From contig QKAR01000154.1 of NCBI GenBank assembly GCA_003246335.1, forward strand, positions 1 through 54,803: a stretch of DNA of 54,803 bases. The letters run 5' to 3'. Below the pieces are notes generated by a model that was given only the letters and a program-made list of their open reading frames with translations, was not told the origin of the DNA and searched no databases. The translations under genes were made by a program, and so were the position numbers. This document shows, piece by piece, positions 24,069 through 31,446 of the stretch (the stretch's first letter is position 1; each line of letters begins with the position of its first letter). This DNA comes from Spirochaetales bacterium. Lineage in GTDB: Bacteria > Spirochaetota > Spirochaetia > Treponematales > Treponemataceae.

Positions 24069-24099
24069 CTAACGCGTTGCTCTCGCTTACGCGCTGAAC

Positions 24100-24170
24100 T
24101 TCCCCAGGGAGGATTCGAACCCCCACAAACAGAACCAGAATCTGTAGTGCTACCATTACACAACCGGGGA
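24100..24170 (-). tRNA. tRNA-Gln (anticodon CTG)
   Basis: A 71-nt cloverleaf on the minus strand. The acceptor is TCCCCGG (24164-24170) against CTGGGGA with discriminator A (24100). The D-arm has TGTGTAATGGTAGCAC. The anticodon stem ACAGA/TCTGT carries the loop TTCTGGT, anticodon CTG reading CAG. The T-arm is GGGGGTTCGAATCCTCC. CCA is not encoded. It is the first gene of the tRNA transcript, directly behind a strong promoter. Confidence 0.95.
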
Positions 24171-24178
24171 AAGAAGTC

Positions 24179-24214
24179 GTGCTAGAAACTAGCACGCCCG
24201 CAATATTTTGTCAA
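24179..24214 (-). promoter_or_regulatory. tRNA-Gln promoter with a palindrome over the -10 element
   Basis: TTGACA (24209-24214), a 17-nt spacer and TAGTTT (24186-24191). A perfect inverted repeat, GTGCTAG (24179-24185)-AAA-CTAGCAC (24189-24195), covers the -10 element and the expected start site. It may be an operator or a 5' hairpin of the precursor. Confidence 0.75.
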
Positions 24215-24227
24215 TCGAGTCGGGCTA

Positions 24228-24761
24228 TCATTCCCCGTGGTACTCGACCAAGGTGCGAACCGGGACATCGCCAAGCACTTTCGCGTACGAAAGGAACGGA
24301 AGCCCAACGACGCCAAAGAACCCGGCGACGGTAGCGCCCCCCTGCTCAATCACGTTTCGGGCCGCGTTTAACGTCCCGCCGGTGGCTATGAGGTCGTCCA
24401 TGACTAAAATACGCTCGCCTTTTTTTACGTCAGCCTGATGAACCTCGATCTCGGCGGTGCCGTACTCAAGATCGTACTTACACGCGTAAGTCTTGCCGGG
24501 GAGCTTGCCTTTTTTCCGTATTAGGATGAGCGGAATGCCCATGCGCTCCGCGAAAGGCGCGGCGAAAACGAAGCCGCGCGACTCGATCGCGGCGATCGCG
24601 TCGATTTTCTCTTTTTTATACAGCGCGACCATTTGGTCGATCGTATATCGGAACGCTTTCGGGTCAACGAGGATTCCCGTGATATCGTAAAAAAGTATGC
24701 CGGGCTTCGGGAAATCCGGTACTTTTCGAATGGCGTCGTCGAGGGAAAAAGAGGTTTTCAT
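24228..24761 (-). CDS. apt: Adenine phosphoribosyltransferase
   Basis: A 177-residue cytoplasmic purine-salvage enzyme making AMP from adenine and PRPP. The type I PRTase signature ILVMDDLIATGGT (about residues 118-130) is the PRPP-binding loop with the two adjacent acidic residues. The N-terminal FPKPGILFYDITGIL and the hood region ESRGF are typical of Apt. TACTAT stands 7 nt before the ATG behind a TTGACT -35, with no Shine-Dalgarno site, so the message is probably leaderless. It lies 50 nt downstream of tsaD on the same strand but has its own promoter. The tRNA promoter begins just past its stop codon. Confidence 0.95.
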   Translation of the reverse strand: MKTSFSLDDAIRKVPDFPKPGILFYDITGILVDPKAFRYTIDQMVALYKKEKIDAIAAIESRGFVFAAPFAERMGIPLILIRKKGKLPGKTYACKYDLEYGTAEIEVHQADVKKGERILVMDDLIATGGTLNAARNVIEQGGATVAGFFGVVGLPFLSYAKVLGDVPVRTLVEYHGE

Positions 24762-24768
24762 ACGCGAG

Positions 24769-24798
24769 ATAGTAATACGAGGGGAACGAAAGAGTCAA
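24769..24798 (-). promoter_or_regulatory. Leaderless-type promoter of apt
   Basis: TTGACT (24793-24798), an 18-nt spacer, TACTAT (24769-24774), then 7 nt to the ATG at 24761. Confidence 0.65.
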
Positions 24799-24811
24799 CG
24801 CGGGCGGGATA

Positions 24812-25861
24812 TTACGCGCGCCCGCTTTTCTTGAATCCCTGAACCCGCGCGCTCGCGTTCACCGACCAAGGACTCCGATCCCCTCGAGCCAGAAACCGAT
24901 ACCCGACGCCCGCTATCATCGCGCCGTTATCGGTGCAGAGCTTGAGCGGCGGGAAAACGCAGGTAAGGCCCGTTTCGGCCGCGAGCAAAGCCCGCAGGCG
25001 CGAATTCGCCGCGACTCCGCCTCCGGCCACGACCGTCGTCAAACCCGTGTCCTCGACCGCGCGCAGTAGCCGGGAAAGAAGGATTTTTACGGCGGCTTCC
25101 TGGAAGGCCGCGGAAATATTCTCGGGCGTGCGCTCAAAATCGGCGTTCCAGAACTGATCGATCTGGTTTATGGCCGCCGTTTTCAGCCCTGAGTACGACA
25201 CGTCATAGCGATGCGCGGCGACGCCCTCCGCGACGTTACCGGCGCGATTTTGTTTGTCGATAAAAGGCATGGGAAAGCGCGCCGCGCGAGGATCGCCCAA
25301 TTTCGCGAGCTTGTCGATCGCGACTCCGCCCGGATACCCGAAACCGTAGAATTTTGCGACTTTGTCAAACGCCTCGCCCACCGCGTCATCGATCGTGGTG
25401 CCCAAAACCTCGATATCGTCGAAATCGGATACTTTGCAAATTATCGAATGCCCGCCGGAGACGAGAAGGCCCAAGTATGGGTACGAAATATCGTTCGCCA
25501 AATGCGCGGCGTATAAATGGCCAAGCATGTGGTTCACCGCGATGAACGGTTTTTTCGTCGCCCAGGCGAGAGTTTTTCCGAAAGTCAGGCCAACGAGCAA
25601 AGAACCCATTAAGCCGGGCCGATTCGTCACGGCGATGCCGTCAATCTCGTCGATCGTCAATTTCGCCTCGGAAAGGGCCTGCTTCACGACGGGCAGTATC
25701 CACTCGGTATGCTTTCTGCTCGCGATTTCCGGCACGACGCCGTTATACGTTTCATGAAAGGGAATTTGCGTGGCGACCACGTTACTGATTATGACGCGAC
25801 CGTCCTCGACTACCGCAGCGGCGGTTTCGTCGCAAGAGCTTTCAATGCCTAAAACTTTCAT
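24812..25861 (-). CDS. tsaD: tRNA N6-threonylcarbamoyladenosine transferase TsaD
   Basis: A 349-residue cytoplasmic enzyme for the essential t6A37 modification of ANN-decoding tRNAs, acting with TsaB/TsaC/TsaE. It has the ASKHA-fold entry MKVLGIESSCDETA, the metal-binding histidines in HMLGHLYAAH (about residue 113), and the phosphate loops SGGHS and GGGVAANSRLR (about 270). Length is normal. The ATG overlaps the stop of the polysaccharide-deacetylase gene by 4 bp (25858-25861), so it is co-translated with it. None of the partner genes is in the window. Confidence 0.96.
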   Translation of the reverse strand: MKVLGIESSCDETAAAVVEDGRVIISNVVATQIPFHETYNGVVPEIASRKHTEWILPVVKQALSEAKLTIDEIDGIAVTNRPGLMGSLLVGLTFGKTLAWATKKPFIAVNHMLGHLYAAHLANDISYPYLGLLVSGGHSIICKVSDFDDIEVLGTTIDDAVGEAFDKVAKFYGFGYPGGVAIDKLAKLGDPRAARFPMPFIDKQNRAGNVAEGVAAHRYDVSYSGLKTAAINQIDQFWNADFERTPENISAAFQEAAVKILLSRLLRAVEDTGLTTVVAGGGVAANSRLRALLAAETGLTCVFPPLKLCTDNGAMIAGVGYRFLARGDRSPWSVNASARVQGFKKSGRA

Positions 25862-27072
25862 TGGTCATATTCTCCGTTCGTCGCGATTTCCGCGATCGTG
25901 GAAAGCGAAAAGCCTTGTTTAACGAGCTCCGGATACATGGAGGAGAGGATATCGGCGAGGTCGTTGGACCATACATGACCGATCATGATGGCGGAACCTC
26001 GCCGCTCGGCGACTTTTAGTCCGCCTTCAACCGCCGCGATGATTGTCTCGCGATCCTGAGTATTGTCAAGAAACACTGCTCGCTCCCAAATGTTCATGTT
26101 TCGTTCCCTCGCGATCTGCGGGGCGACGGTATCGGACGTCGTTCGGGAGTCGAGGAAAAAAATTTTCTTCTCCTGAATCACGTCAAAAACCGCGTTCATG
26201 GCGGCGCGATCCGCCGTGATTAACGACCCCTCGTGATTGTTTAAGCCGGCGACGGGCCAAATTTCGGCCAAATTCGCGCGAACGATCGCCCGTACGCGAT
26301 CGGGAGCCATGCCCTTCGTCAGCGCGCCCGGTCCAGGATCGAGCGAGAGATTGACGGCCTGCATCGGCTGATGCAAAAGCACTTGTTTGCCCGCCGCGCG
26401 AGCACGACGGGCGGCTTCCTGAGAATACCGCAATCCCGGCAAAACGGCAATAGAGCAGGGAAACGGGAGATCAAGGAAGGGTTGGAGCTGGGCAAGATTA
26501 TGTCCGGCATCGTCAAAGACGAAAATTAACGTCCCTTTTTTTTTCATCGCAACGGTTTTTCGGGTAGGAGCGGAGTTCGCCGTTGACGCAGAGGGAACGT
26601 TCGCCGGATTGGGCGCGATCGCCGGCTTTGCCGGGACCGAGGGCGGTTTCGTCTTCAAGGGAGGCGACGTTTTCGCGACCGATTCGGTTTTCGCCGGAGG
26701 GGTTTTCTTTGGCGTAGCGGATGGCTGGACTGTAGACGAAGAGATGGGCGCTATCGTCGGTGTCGGCCGCTGAGCGGGAGATACGACGGACGAGACGGAA
26801 GGAGTCTCTAGGGAGGGAGGCGCGGGAACGGGAGAGTCGCGGCCTGCCGGAACAGATTCCGCGGGTTTATCCGAAGCGGAATTCGCGATCGGTTCGGGCA
26901 CAACAGACAGGGTCGACGCCACCGGCGCCGAAGCCGCCTGCAAGGCGGCTTTTCCCGCGAGCAAGGCCGTCGAGATTCCAACGATTATGGCAAGCAAAAC
27001 GACGGTTATTTTAACTTCGTCGAATTTACGCTTGCCGCGTTTTCGTCGCGTCGGCCTTTTTTTTCGCTCCAT
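25858..27072 (-). CDS. Membrane-anchored divergent polysaccharide deacetylase
   Basis: A 404-residue protein. The basic N-terminus (MERKKRPTRRKRGKRK) is followed by one membrane segment (about residues 22-44), a long Pro/Ser/Thr/Lys linker (50-175), and a periplasmic catalytic domain of about 220 residues. The domain begins LIFVFDDAGHN and contains FPCSIAVLPGL, LLHQPM and NNHEGS, with GHVWSN near the end. This is the divergent polysaccharide deacetylase family (PF04748, YibQ-type), expected to remove acetyl groups from an envelope glycan; the substrate is unknown. TTGACA-N17-TATTCT lies 8 nt upstream of the ATG and there is no Shine-Dalgarno site. It is coupled to tsaD. Confidence 0.85.
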   Translation of the reverse strand: MERKKRPTRRKRGKRKFDEVKITVVLLAIIVGISTALLAGKAALQAASAPVASTLSVVPEPIANSASDKPAESVPAGRDSPVPAPPSLETPSVSSVVSPAQRPTPTIAPISSSTVQPSATPKKTPPAKTESVAKTSPPLKTKPPSVPAKPAIAPNPANVPSASTANSAPTRKTVAMKKKGTLIFVFDDAGHNLAQLQPFLDLPFPCSIAVLPGLRYSQEAARRARAAGKQVLLHQPMQAVNLSLDPGPGALTKGMAPDRVRAIVRANLAEIWPVAGLNNHEGSLITADRAAMNAVFDVIQEKKIFFLDSRTTSDTVAPQIARERNMNIWERAVFLDNTQDRETIIAAVEGGLKVAERRGSAIMIGHVWSNDLADILSSMYPELVKQGFSLSTIAEIATNGEYDQ

Positions 27073-27080
27073 GGCGAGAA

Positions 27081-27109
27081 AGAATAAACGGGGCGGCTAA
27101 ACCTGTCAA
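27081..27109 (-). promoter_or_regulatory. Promoter of the deacetylase-tsaD transcript
   Basis: TTGACA (27104-27109) and TATTCT (27081-27086) at 17 nt, then 8 nt to ATG 27072. The -35 element overlaps the last codons of the sigma-factor gene. Confidence 0.7.
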
Positions 27110-27933
27110 CCGCACACGATTTCGCGCAAATCCTCCGAACGAACTTTGAGTTTTCGCAAGGCGCGAAGCTCAACTTGTCGAATCGTTTCGGCGGAAACGC
27201 CGTACTCCACGCCGATCGCCTTCAGCGTGTACGTGCTGCCGTCATGGGTGAGGTTATACCGTTTCGTGACGATATCGCGCTCGCCTTCCTTTAATCCCGA
27301 GAGGATATCCGCCATATACTCATGTGTATACTTTTTCATAAACACGTCTTCGGGATTATACGTTGAATCGGGCACTAAATCCATTAACGAGCCGGTTTCT
27401 TCGTCATCCAACGGGAGGTCGAGGCTTGAAACAGCACCCGAACACCGAATTAAATCCGCGACTTCTCGCTCCTCAATATTGAGATGGGCCGCGATCTCGG
27501 CGTTAGTCGGAAAACGGGAAAGGCGTTGGTACAATTCCGAGGAGGTTTTGCGAATCCGTCCCGCGAGCTCTTCCTTGCGAAACGGAAGCCGAATGAGCCG
27601 ACGTTTGTTCGCGATAGCCCGGGTTATCGATTGCTGAATCCACCAACAGGCATAGGTCGAAAAACGAACGTTAAATGAAAAAGAAAATTTCTGCGCGGCG
27701 GTAATAAGACCGAGATTCCCTTCCTGAATGATGTCCAGCAAGGGAAGGTCGGGTGCCGCGTATTTTCGGGCAATAGTGACAACGAGTCGAAGGTTCGACT
27801 CGATGAGTTTTTTTTGCGCGGGCAAATCGCCGGACTGAATTTTACGCGATAGTTCAATTTCTTCTTCGAAACTGAGCAGTGGATACTTGCGAATCGCTTT
27901 TAAATAATCACTTATTGAATCTTGGTCACCCAT
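27106..27933 (-). CDS. Alternative sigma-70 family factor (RpoS/RpoD group 2 type)
   Basis: A 275-residue sigma factor. Region 1.2 is DSISDYLKAIRKYPLLSFEEEIEL; there is no region 1.1, so it is not the main housekeeping factor. Region 2 has ESNLRLVVTIARKY, LDIIQEGNLGLI and FSTYACWWIQQSITRAI (the usual Thr/Ala is Cys here). Region 3 follows. Region 4.2 contains YTLKAIGVEYGVSAETIRQVE, the -35-binding helix-turn-helix. The layout and size match group 2 factors such as RpoS; Borrelia RpoS is of similar length. A near-perfect sigma-54 promoter lies just upstream (27965-27982) and GGGGGA precedes the ATG. Its regulon cannot be read here. It is the only clear regulator in the window besides ArgR. Confidence 0.9.
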   Translation of the reverse strand: MGDQDSISDYLKAIRKYPLLSFEEEIELSRKIQSGDLPAQKKLIESNLRLVVTIARKYAAPDLPLLDIIQEGNLGLITAAQKFSFSFNVRFSTYACWWIQQSITRAIANKRRLIRLPFRKEELAGRIRKTSSELYQRLSRFPTNAEIAAHLNIEEREVADLIRCSGAVSSLDLPLDDEETGSLMDLVPDSTYNPEDVFMKKYTHEYMADILSGLKEGERDIVTKRYNLTHDGSTYTLKAIGVEYGVSAETIRQVELRALRKLKVRSEDLREIVCG

Positions 27934-27964
27934 ACATCCCCCAATCAGTGTTTCACGTTTCTAC

Positions 27965-27982
27965 AAGCAAGAACCGTGCCAA
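27965..27982 (-). promoter_or_regulatory. Sigma-54 (RpoN) promoter upstream of the sigma factor gene
   Basis: The minus strand reads TTGGCACGGTTCTTGCTT, which matches the sigma-54 consensus YTGGCACG-N4-TTGCW at every fixed position with exact -24/-12 spacing. The predicted start lies near 27955, about 20 nt ahead of the ATG at 27933, leaving room for the GGGGGA ribosome site (27937-27942). Confidence 0.85.
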
Positions 27983-28002
27983 TCAAGAAGAACATTAACC
28001 AA

Positions 28003-28039
28003 AACGATCTAAGCAGTTATAATACAACGATTTAAAGCA
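28003..28039 (-). promoter_or_regulatory. Paired direct repeats upstream of the sigma-54 promoter
   Basis: On the minus strand TGCTTTAAATCGTT (28026-28039) is followed after 10 nt by TGCTTAGATCGTT (28003-28015). The pair starts about 20 nt upstream of the -24 element and could be a binding site for an activator or repressor. The surrounding 184-nt spacer is very AT-rich. It also holds sigma-70-like hexamers (TATTAT, TATAAC) that could drive basal transcription. Confidence 0.4.
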
Positions 28040-28117
28040 TTATCGCATTTTTTTCACGTTTTTTACAGTATCTTTTTTTATAACTCCACCACCCGGTATT
28101 GTATACTTTCTTAGAAC

Positions 28118-29371
28118 TTAAGCGTTCGCGGCTTCAAAAATAAACGAGGCAATCACGCGAGCGTCCCCTGAGAGATTTTCGAGTATGCAGTATTCATTCG
28201 GCTGGTGGGCCGTTTCGTCCAGACGCCCCCAAACTACCGCGTCAACGCCAATGTTGCGAAGAAACGCCGCGACCGTTCCGCCGCCGATACCGACGGGCCG
28301 TGCCGTAACGCCGTATACCGCGTGAATCGCGCGGGAAAGCGCCGTAACGACCGGGGCGGAAACATCCGTCGCGCGAGACTCGACGGCTTGCTCATCGATC
28401 ATCTCAATACTCACCCCGTACTCGCGTTCCACGCCGAGTACGATCTCGCGCATCGCGGCGCGCACTTCCTTTAAAGTATAGGACGGAAGCACGCGACAAT
28501 CCAGATAAAAAACGTCAAGTCCGGGAATGGTGTTGATATTGGGGACGTTCGCCTCTTTTTTCGTCGGCTGGAACGTCGATCGATCCGGCTCAAACAAGGC
28601 ATCTCGGCGCTCAAAAGTTTCCTCGAGCGCGTTAAGACGAAGCGCGAGGGCGCAGCCGGCGAGATGCGCGTTCGCGCCCAGATCCGGTCGCGAGCCGTGC
28701 GCCTGCTTCCCTTTCGTGACGAACTTTAGCCATAAAAGGTTTTTTTCGGCCACTTCGACCGTTTCTCCCTTCGAGTCCCCTCCGTCGGGAATGACGACGA
28801 GATCGTTCGGTCGGAATAGGTCGCTATGATTCTCTATAAGGTACTTTATGCCGAAGTCCGAGCCGAGTTCCTCGTCGGACACGAATAACAGCTGTATCGT
28901 ATGCGGCGGAACAATGCCGTTTTTCAGGAAAGCAAGCGCCGCGAAAACGCCGGCGACAAGCCCCTGCTGATCGTCCTCAACGCCGCGCCCGTATATTTTG
29001 CCGTCTTTCTCGACGACTTTCCACGGATCGGAATTCCATTTGCCGAGATCTCCCGGGGGAACCACGTCCATGTGCGCCATCACCCATACGCGGCGGGAGT
29101 CGTCGGCGCCGGGAACGGTAGCCACGAGGTTCGGCCGAATTTTTCGCGCCGGGTCTGATGCCGGCACGCGATCGTCCGGGCAGTCGTATCGCTCGAAATG
29201 CGCAAAGCCGAGATCGCGCAGGGCCTTGGTGAGCGCCTCGCATTTCGCGAGCTCGCCCTCGCCGCCCGAGGCCGGGGAAATCGCCGGCACGGAAGTTAAC
29301 AGGGTTTCAAGGGCGACCATGGCCGGAACCTGACCTTCGATCCAAGAGGAAATGGTTTCAAAATCGTTCAT
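28118..29371 (-). CDS. M20 family metallopeptidase (PepV/DapE-like)
   Basis: A 417-residue cytoplasmic enzyme. Metal and catalytic positions are His and Asp in VMAHMDVVPPGD, Asp in GRGVEDDQQG, the Glu-Glu pair in SDEELGSD, Asp in VIPDGGD and His near the C-terminus in DETAHQPNE. A lid/dimerisation domain is inserted around KFVTKGKQAHGSRPD. This is the M20 pattern of dipeptidases such as PepV or of DapE-type deacylases; substrate choice is not readable. Two ATGs compete (29380 and 29371). The second has AAAGGA 8 nt upstream and is chosen. It is downstream of the ABC-F gene with a 38-nt gap and upstream of the sigma factor. Confidence 0.85.
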   Translation of the reverse strand: MNDFETISSWIEGQVPAMVALETLLTSVPAISPASGGEGELAKCEALTKALRDLGFAHFERYDCPDDRVPASDPARKIRPNLVATVPGADDSRRVWVMAHMDVVPPGDLGKWNSDPWKVVEKDGKIYGRGVEDDQQGLVAGVFAALAFLKNGIVPPHTIQLLFVSDEELGSDFGIKYLIENHSDLFRPNDLVVIPDGGDSKGETVEVAEKNLLWLKFVTKGKQAHGSRPDLGANAHLAGCALALRLNALEETFERRDALFEPDRSTFQPTKKEANVPNINTIPGLDVFYLDCRVLPSYTLKEVRAAMREIVLGVEREYGVSIEMIDEQAVESRATDVSAPVVTALSRAIHAVYGVTARPVGIGGGTVAAFLRNIGVDAVVWGRLDETAHQPNEYCILENLSGDARVIASFIFEAANA

Positions 29372-29409
29372 AACTAGCATCCTTTGCCGATGATTCCCGC
29401 AAGGGAACG

Positions 29410-31446
29410 TCACCGAGCGCGCGTTTTTTCTTCGAGGAGCGTCACGATGCGCTCCCATTCGGCGGTTAAATCCTGGGAAAGCCGATCGAGGCGATCGATT
29501 TCTTCTTGTACCGCCTTGCTTTTTTTACCGTCTGAATACACCGCGGGCGTCGCGAGTTCCGACTCGCGGGCCTTTTTATCGTCGTCGGCGCGGGCGATTT
29601 CCTCAAGCAAACGCGATTCTTCCTTCTCGAGTTTTCGCAGTTCGGAACGATAGCGCTTTTCTTCCTCGTAGCTTAAGGCCGCCGGTCGCGTCGGCGACAC
29701 CGGAACGGGACCCGAAGGCGAGGCGGGCGAAGAGGACAAGGATTGCGCGAGCGGCGCTTTTTTCCCGATTCCCGACGGTTCGAGAGAATCGCCGGCCGCG
29801 GCTTCCGCCGACTCGCGCTCGATTCGCTCATGGTAATACCGGTAATCGCCGGGAAAGTTTCGCACCCGCGCGGGAACGCCCGGGGAAGACGCCGTTAGCT
29901 CAAGCACGCGCGTGGCGAGCCCTTCGATAAACCCGCGATCGTGCGAAACGAATACTATCGTTCCCTCAAACGAGCGGAGAGCCTCGAGGAGCACGTCTTT
30001 CGAGTGCAGGTCCAGATGGTTCGTCGGCTCATCGAGGAGCAAGAGATTGAGGGGACGAAAGAGAAGCCTCAAGAGGGCGAGCCTACTCTTTTCGCCGCCG
30101 GAAAGGACGCTCACCTGCTTGTACACGTCGTCTCCCCGGAACAGGAACGAGCCGAGCATGTCCCGGATTTTCGGCACGAGCTCGGTCGGCGCCTCTCCTT
30201 CCAAAAGGTCGACGATGCGCTCGCTTCCGGTCAGGAGCTCGGCGTTATCCTGCGAGAAATACCCCGCGACGACGCCGGCACCAAGCGAGATCGTTCCCGA
30301 ATAGTCGGCGTCAACGCCGGCGAGGGCGCGCAAGAGCGTGGATTTACCCGCGCCGTTCCGGCCGACTACGACGAGTTTTTCGCCCTTCTCCACCACGAGA
30401 TCGAGGTTCTCGATGACGCGCCGATCGCCGTAGCTGCGATTAAGACCGGTCGCGGTCAGTACCAGGCGCCCGGAATGCGGCGCCGGGGGAAATCGAAAAT
30501 GTATTTTCTTGAGGCTTTCGGGAATCTCGATCCGCTCGAGCTTATCGAGCATCTTGATGCGTTCCTGGACCATGGCGGCCTTCGAGGCCTTGTAGCGGAA
30601 GCGCTCGATGAGGGCCTCGGCCTTCGCGATTTCTTCCTGTTGTTCGTGGTATCGCTTGACGAGTGATTCGACTTCCGCCTCGCGGACGGCTTCGTACTGG
30701 GTATACGTGCCGGCATAGCGCTTAATATCGCCGCCGAAAAGCTCGTACACCTCGTTCACGGTAACGTCGAGAAAATAGCGGTCGTGGCTGACGATGAGGA
30801 ATCCTCCGGTAAAGTCGCGGAGCCATTCCTCAAGCCAATCGCGCGCCTCGAGGTCGAGGTAATTCGTCGGCTCGTCGAGAAGGAGGATGTCGGGACGCTC
30901 AAGGAGAATTTTCGCGAGGGCGACGCGCATCTGCCATCCGCCCGAGAATTCCTCCACGCGGCGGGTAAAGTCCGACGGAACGAAACCGAGCCCCAGCAGG
31001 GTGGTCTCGGCGAGCGAGCGGCGCCGGTGCCAGCCGGATTCCTCGAGGGCTACCTGGGTTTCGTGGTGTTCCTCGACGAGGCGCGCGACGCGGGAATCGT
31101 CGGAGGAGGAACCGATCGCGGCGAGTTCATCGCCGAGGAGCTCCAACCGCTCCGACAGCTCGATGCCGCGCGTGAAGGCGAGCTCGATTTCGTCCATGAG
31201 CGTGCGCCCGGAATGCACGATGCCGGACTGCGGCAGATAGGAAACTCGGGTGCCCTTTTGAATCGCACGGTCGCCGCCGTCGGGATTAACCGAGCCGGCG
31301 AGGACCTTCATCAGCGTAGACTTGCCCGAGCCATTCGCGCCGGCAAGCGCGGCCTTCGAGCCGGAGGCGAGATTCAGCGACACGTTCTTGAGGATATCGC
31401 GATCGCCGAACGCGAGGGAAACGCGGGAAAATTGAACGAATGCCAT
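29410..31446 (-). CDS. ABC-F family ATPase
   Basis: A 678-residue soluble protein with two ABC ATPase domains and no membrane segment. Domain 1 has Walker A GANGSGKST, signature FSGGWQMR and Walker B LLLDEPTNYLD. Domain 2 has GRNGAGKST, LSGGEKSR and LLLDEPTNHLD. A linker between them carries the charged P-site tRNA-interaction helix pair. The C-terminal 130 residues are Pro/Ser-rich and then a Glu/Lys/Arg coiled coil, like the Uup/YdiF branch. ABC-F proteins act on ribosomes (translation factors or target protection). The start overlaps the stop of the SH3 lipoprotein by one base (TGATG), indicating coupling. Confidence 0.92.
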   Translation of the reverse strand: MAFVQFSRVSLAFGDRDILKNVSLNLASGSKAALAGANGSGKSTLMKVLAGSVNPDGGDRAIQKGTRVSYLPQSGIVHSGRTLMDEIELAFTRGIELSERLELLGDELAAIGSSSDDSRVARLVEEHHETQVALEESGWHRRRSLAETTLLGLGFVPSDFTRRVEEFSGGWQMRVALAKILLERPDILLLDEPTNYLDLEARDWLEEWLRDFTGGFLIVSHDRYFLDVTVNEVYELFGGDIKRYAGTYTQYEAVREAEVESLVKRYHEQQEEIAKAEALIERFRYKASKAAMVQERIKMLDKLERIEIPESLKKIHFRFPPAPHSGRLVLTATGLNRSYGDRRVIENLDLVVEKGEKLVVVGRNGAGKSTLLRALAGVDADYSGTISLGAGVVAGYFSQDNAELLTGSERIVDLLEGEAPTELVPKIRDMLGSFLFRGDDVYKQVSVLSGGEKSRLALLRLLFRPLNLLLLDEPTNHLDLHSKDVLLEALRSFEGTIVFVSHDRGFIEGLATRVLELTASSPGVPARVRNFPGDYRYYHERIERESAEAAAGDSLEPSGIGKKAPLAQSLSSSPASPSGPVPVSPTRPAALSYEEEKRYRSELRKLEKEESRLLEEIARADDDKKARESELATPAVYSDGKKSKAVQEEIDRLDRLSQDLTAEWERIVTLLEEKTRAR

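Noticed and set aside
23663-24163. A 166-residue open frame on the minus strand with repeated FSRSGKLGQQVNKRAALALCRM-like blocks
   Set aside because: It runs through both tRNA genes and exists only because the DNA repeat length (72) is divisible by three.
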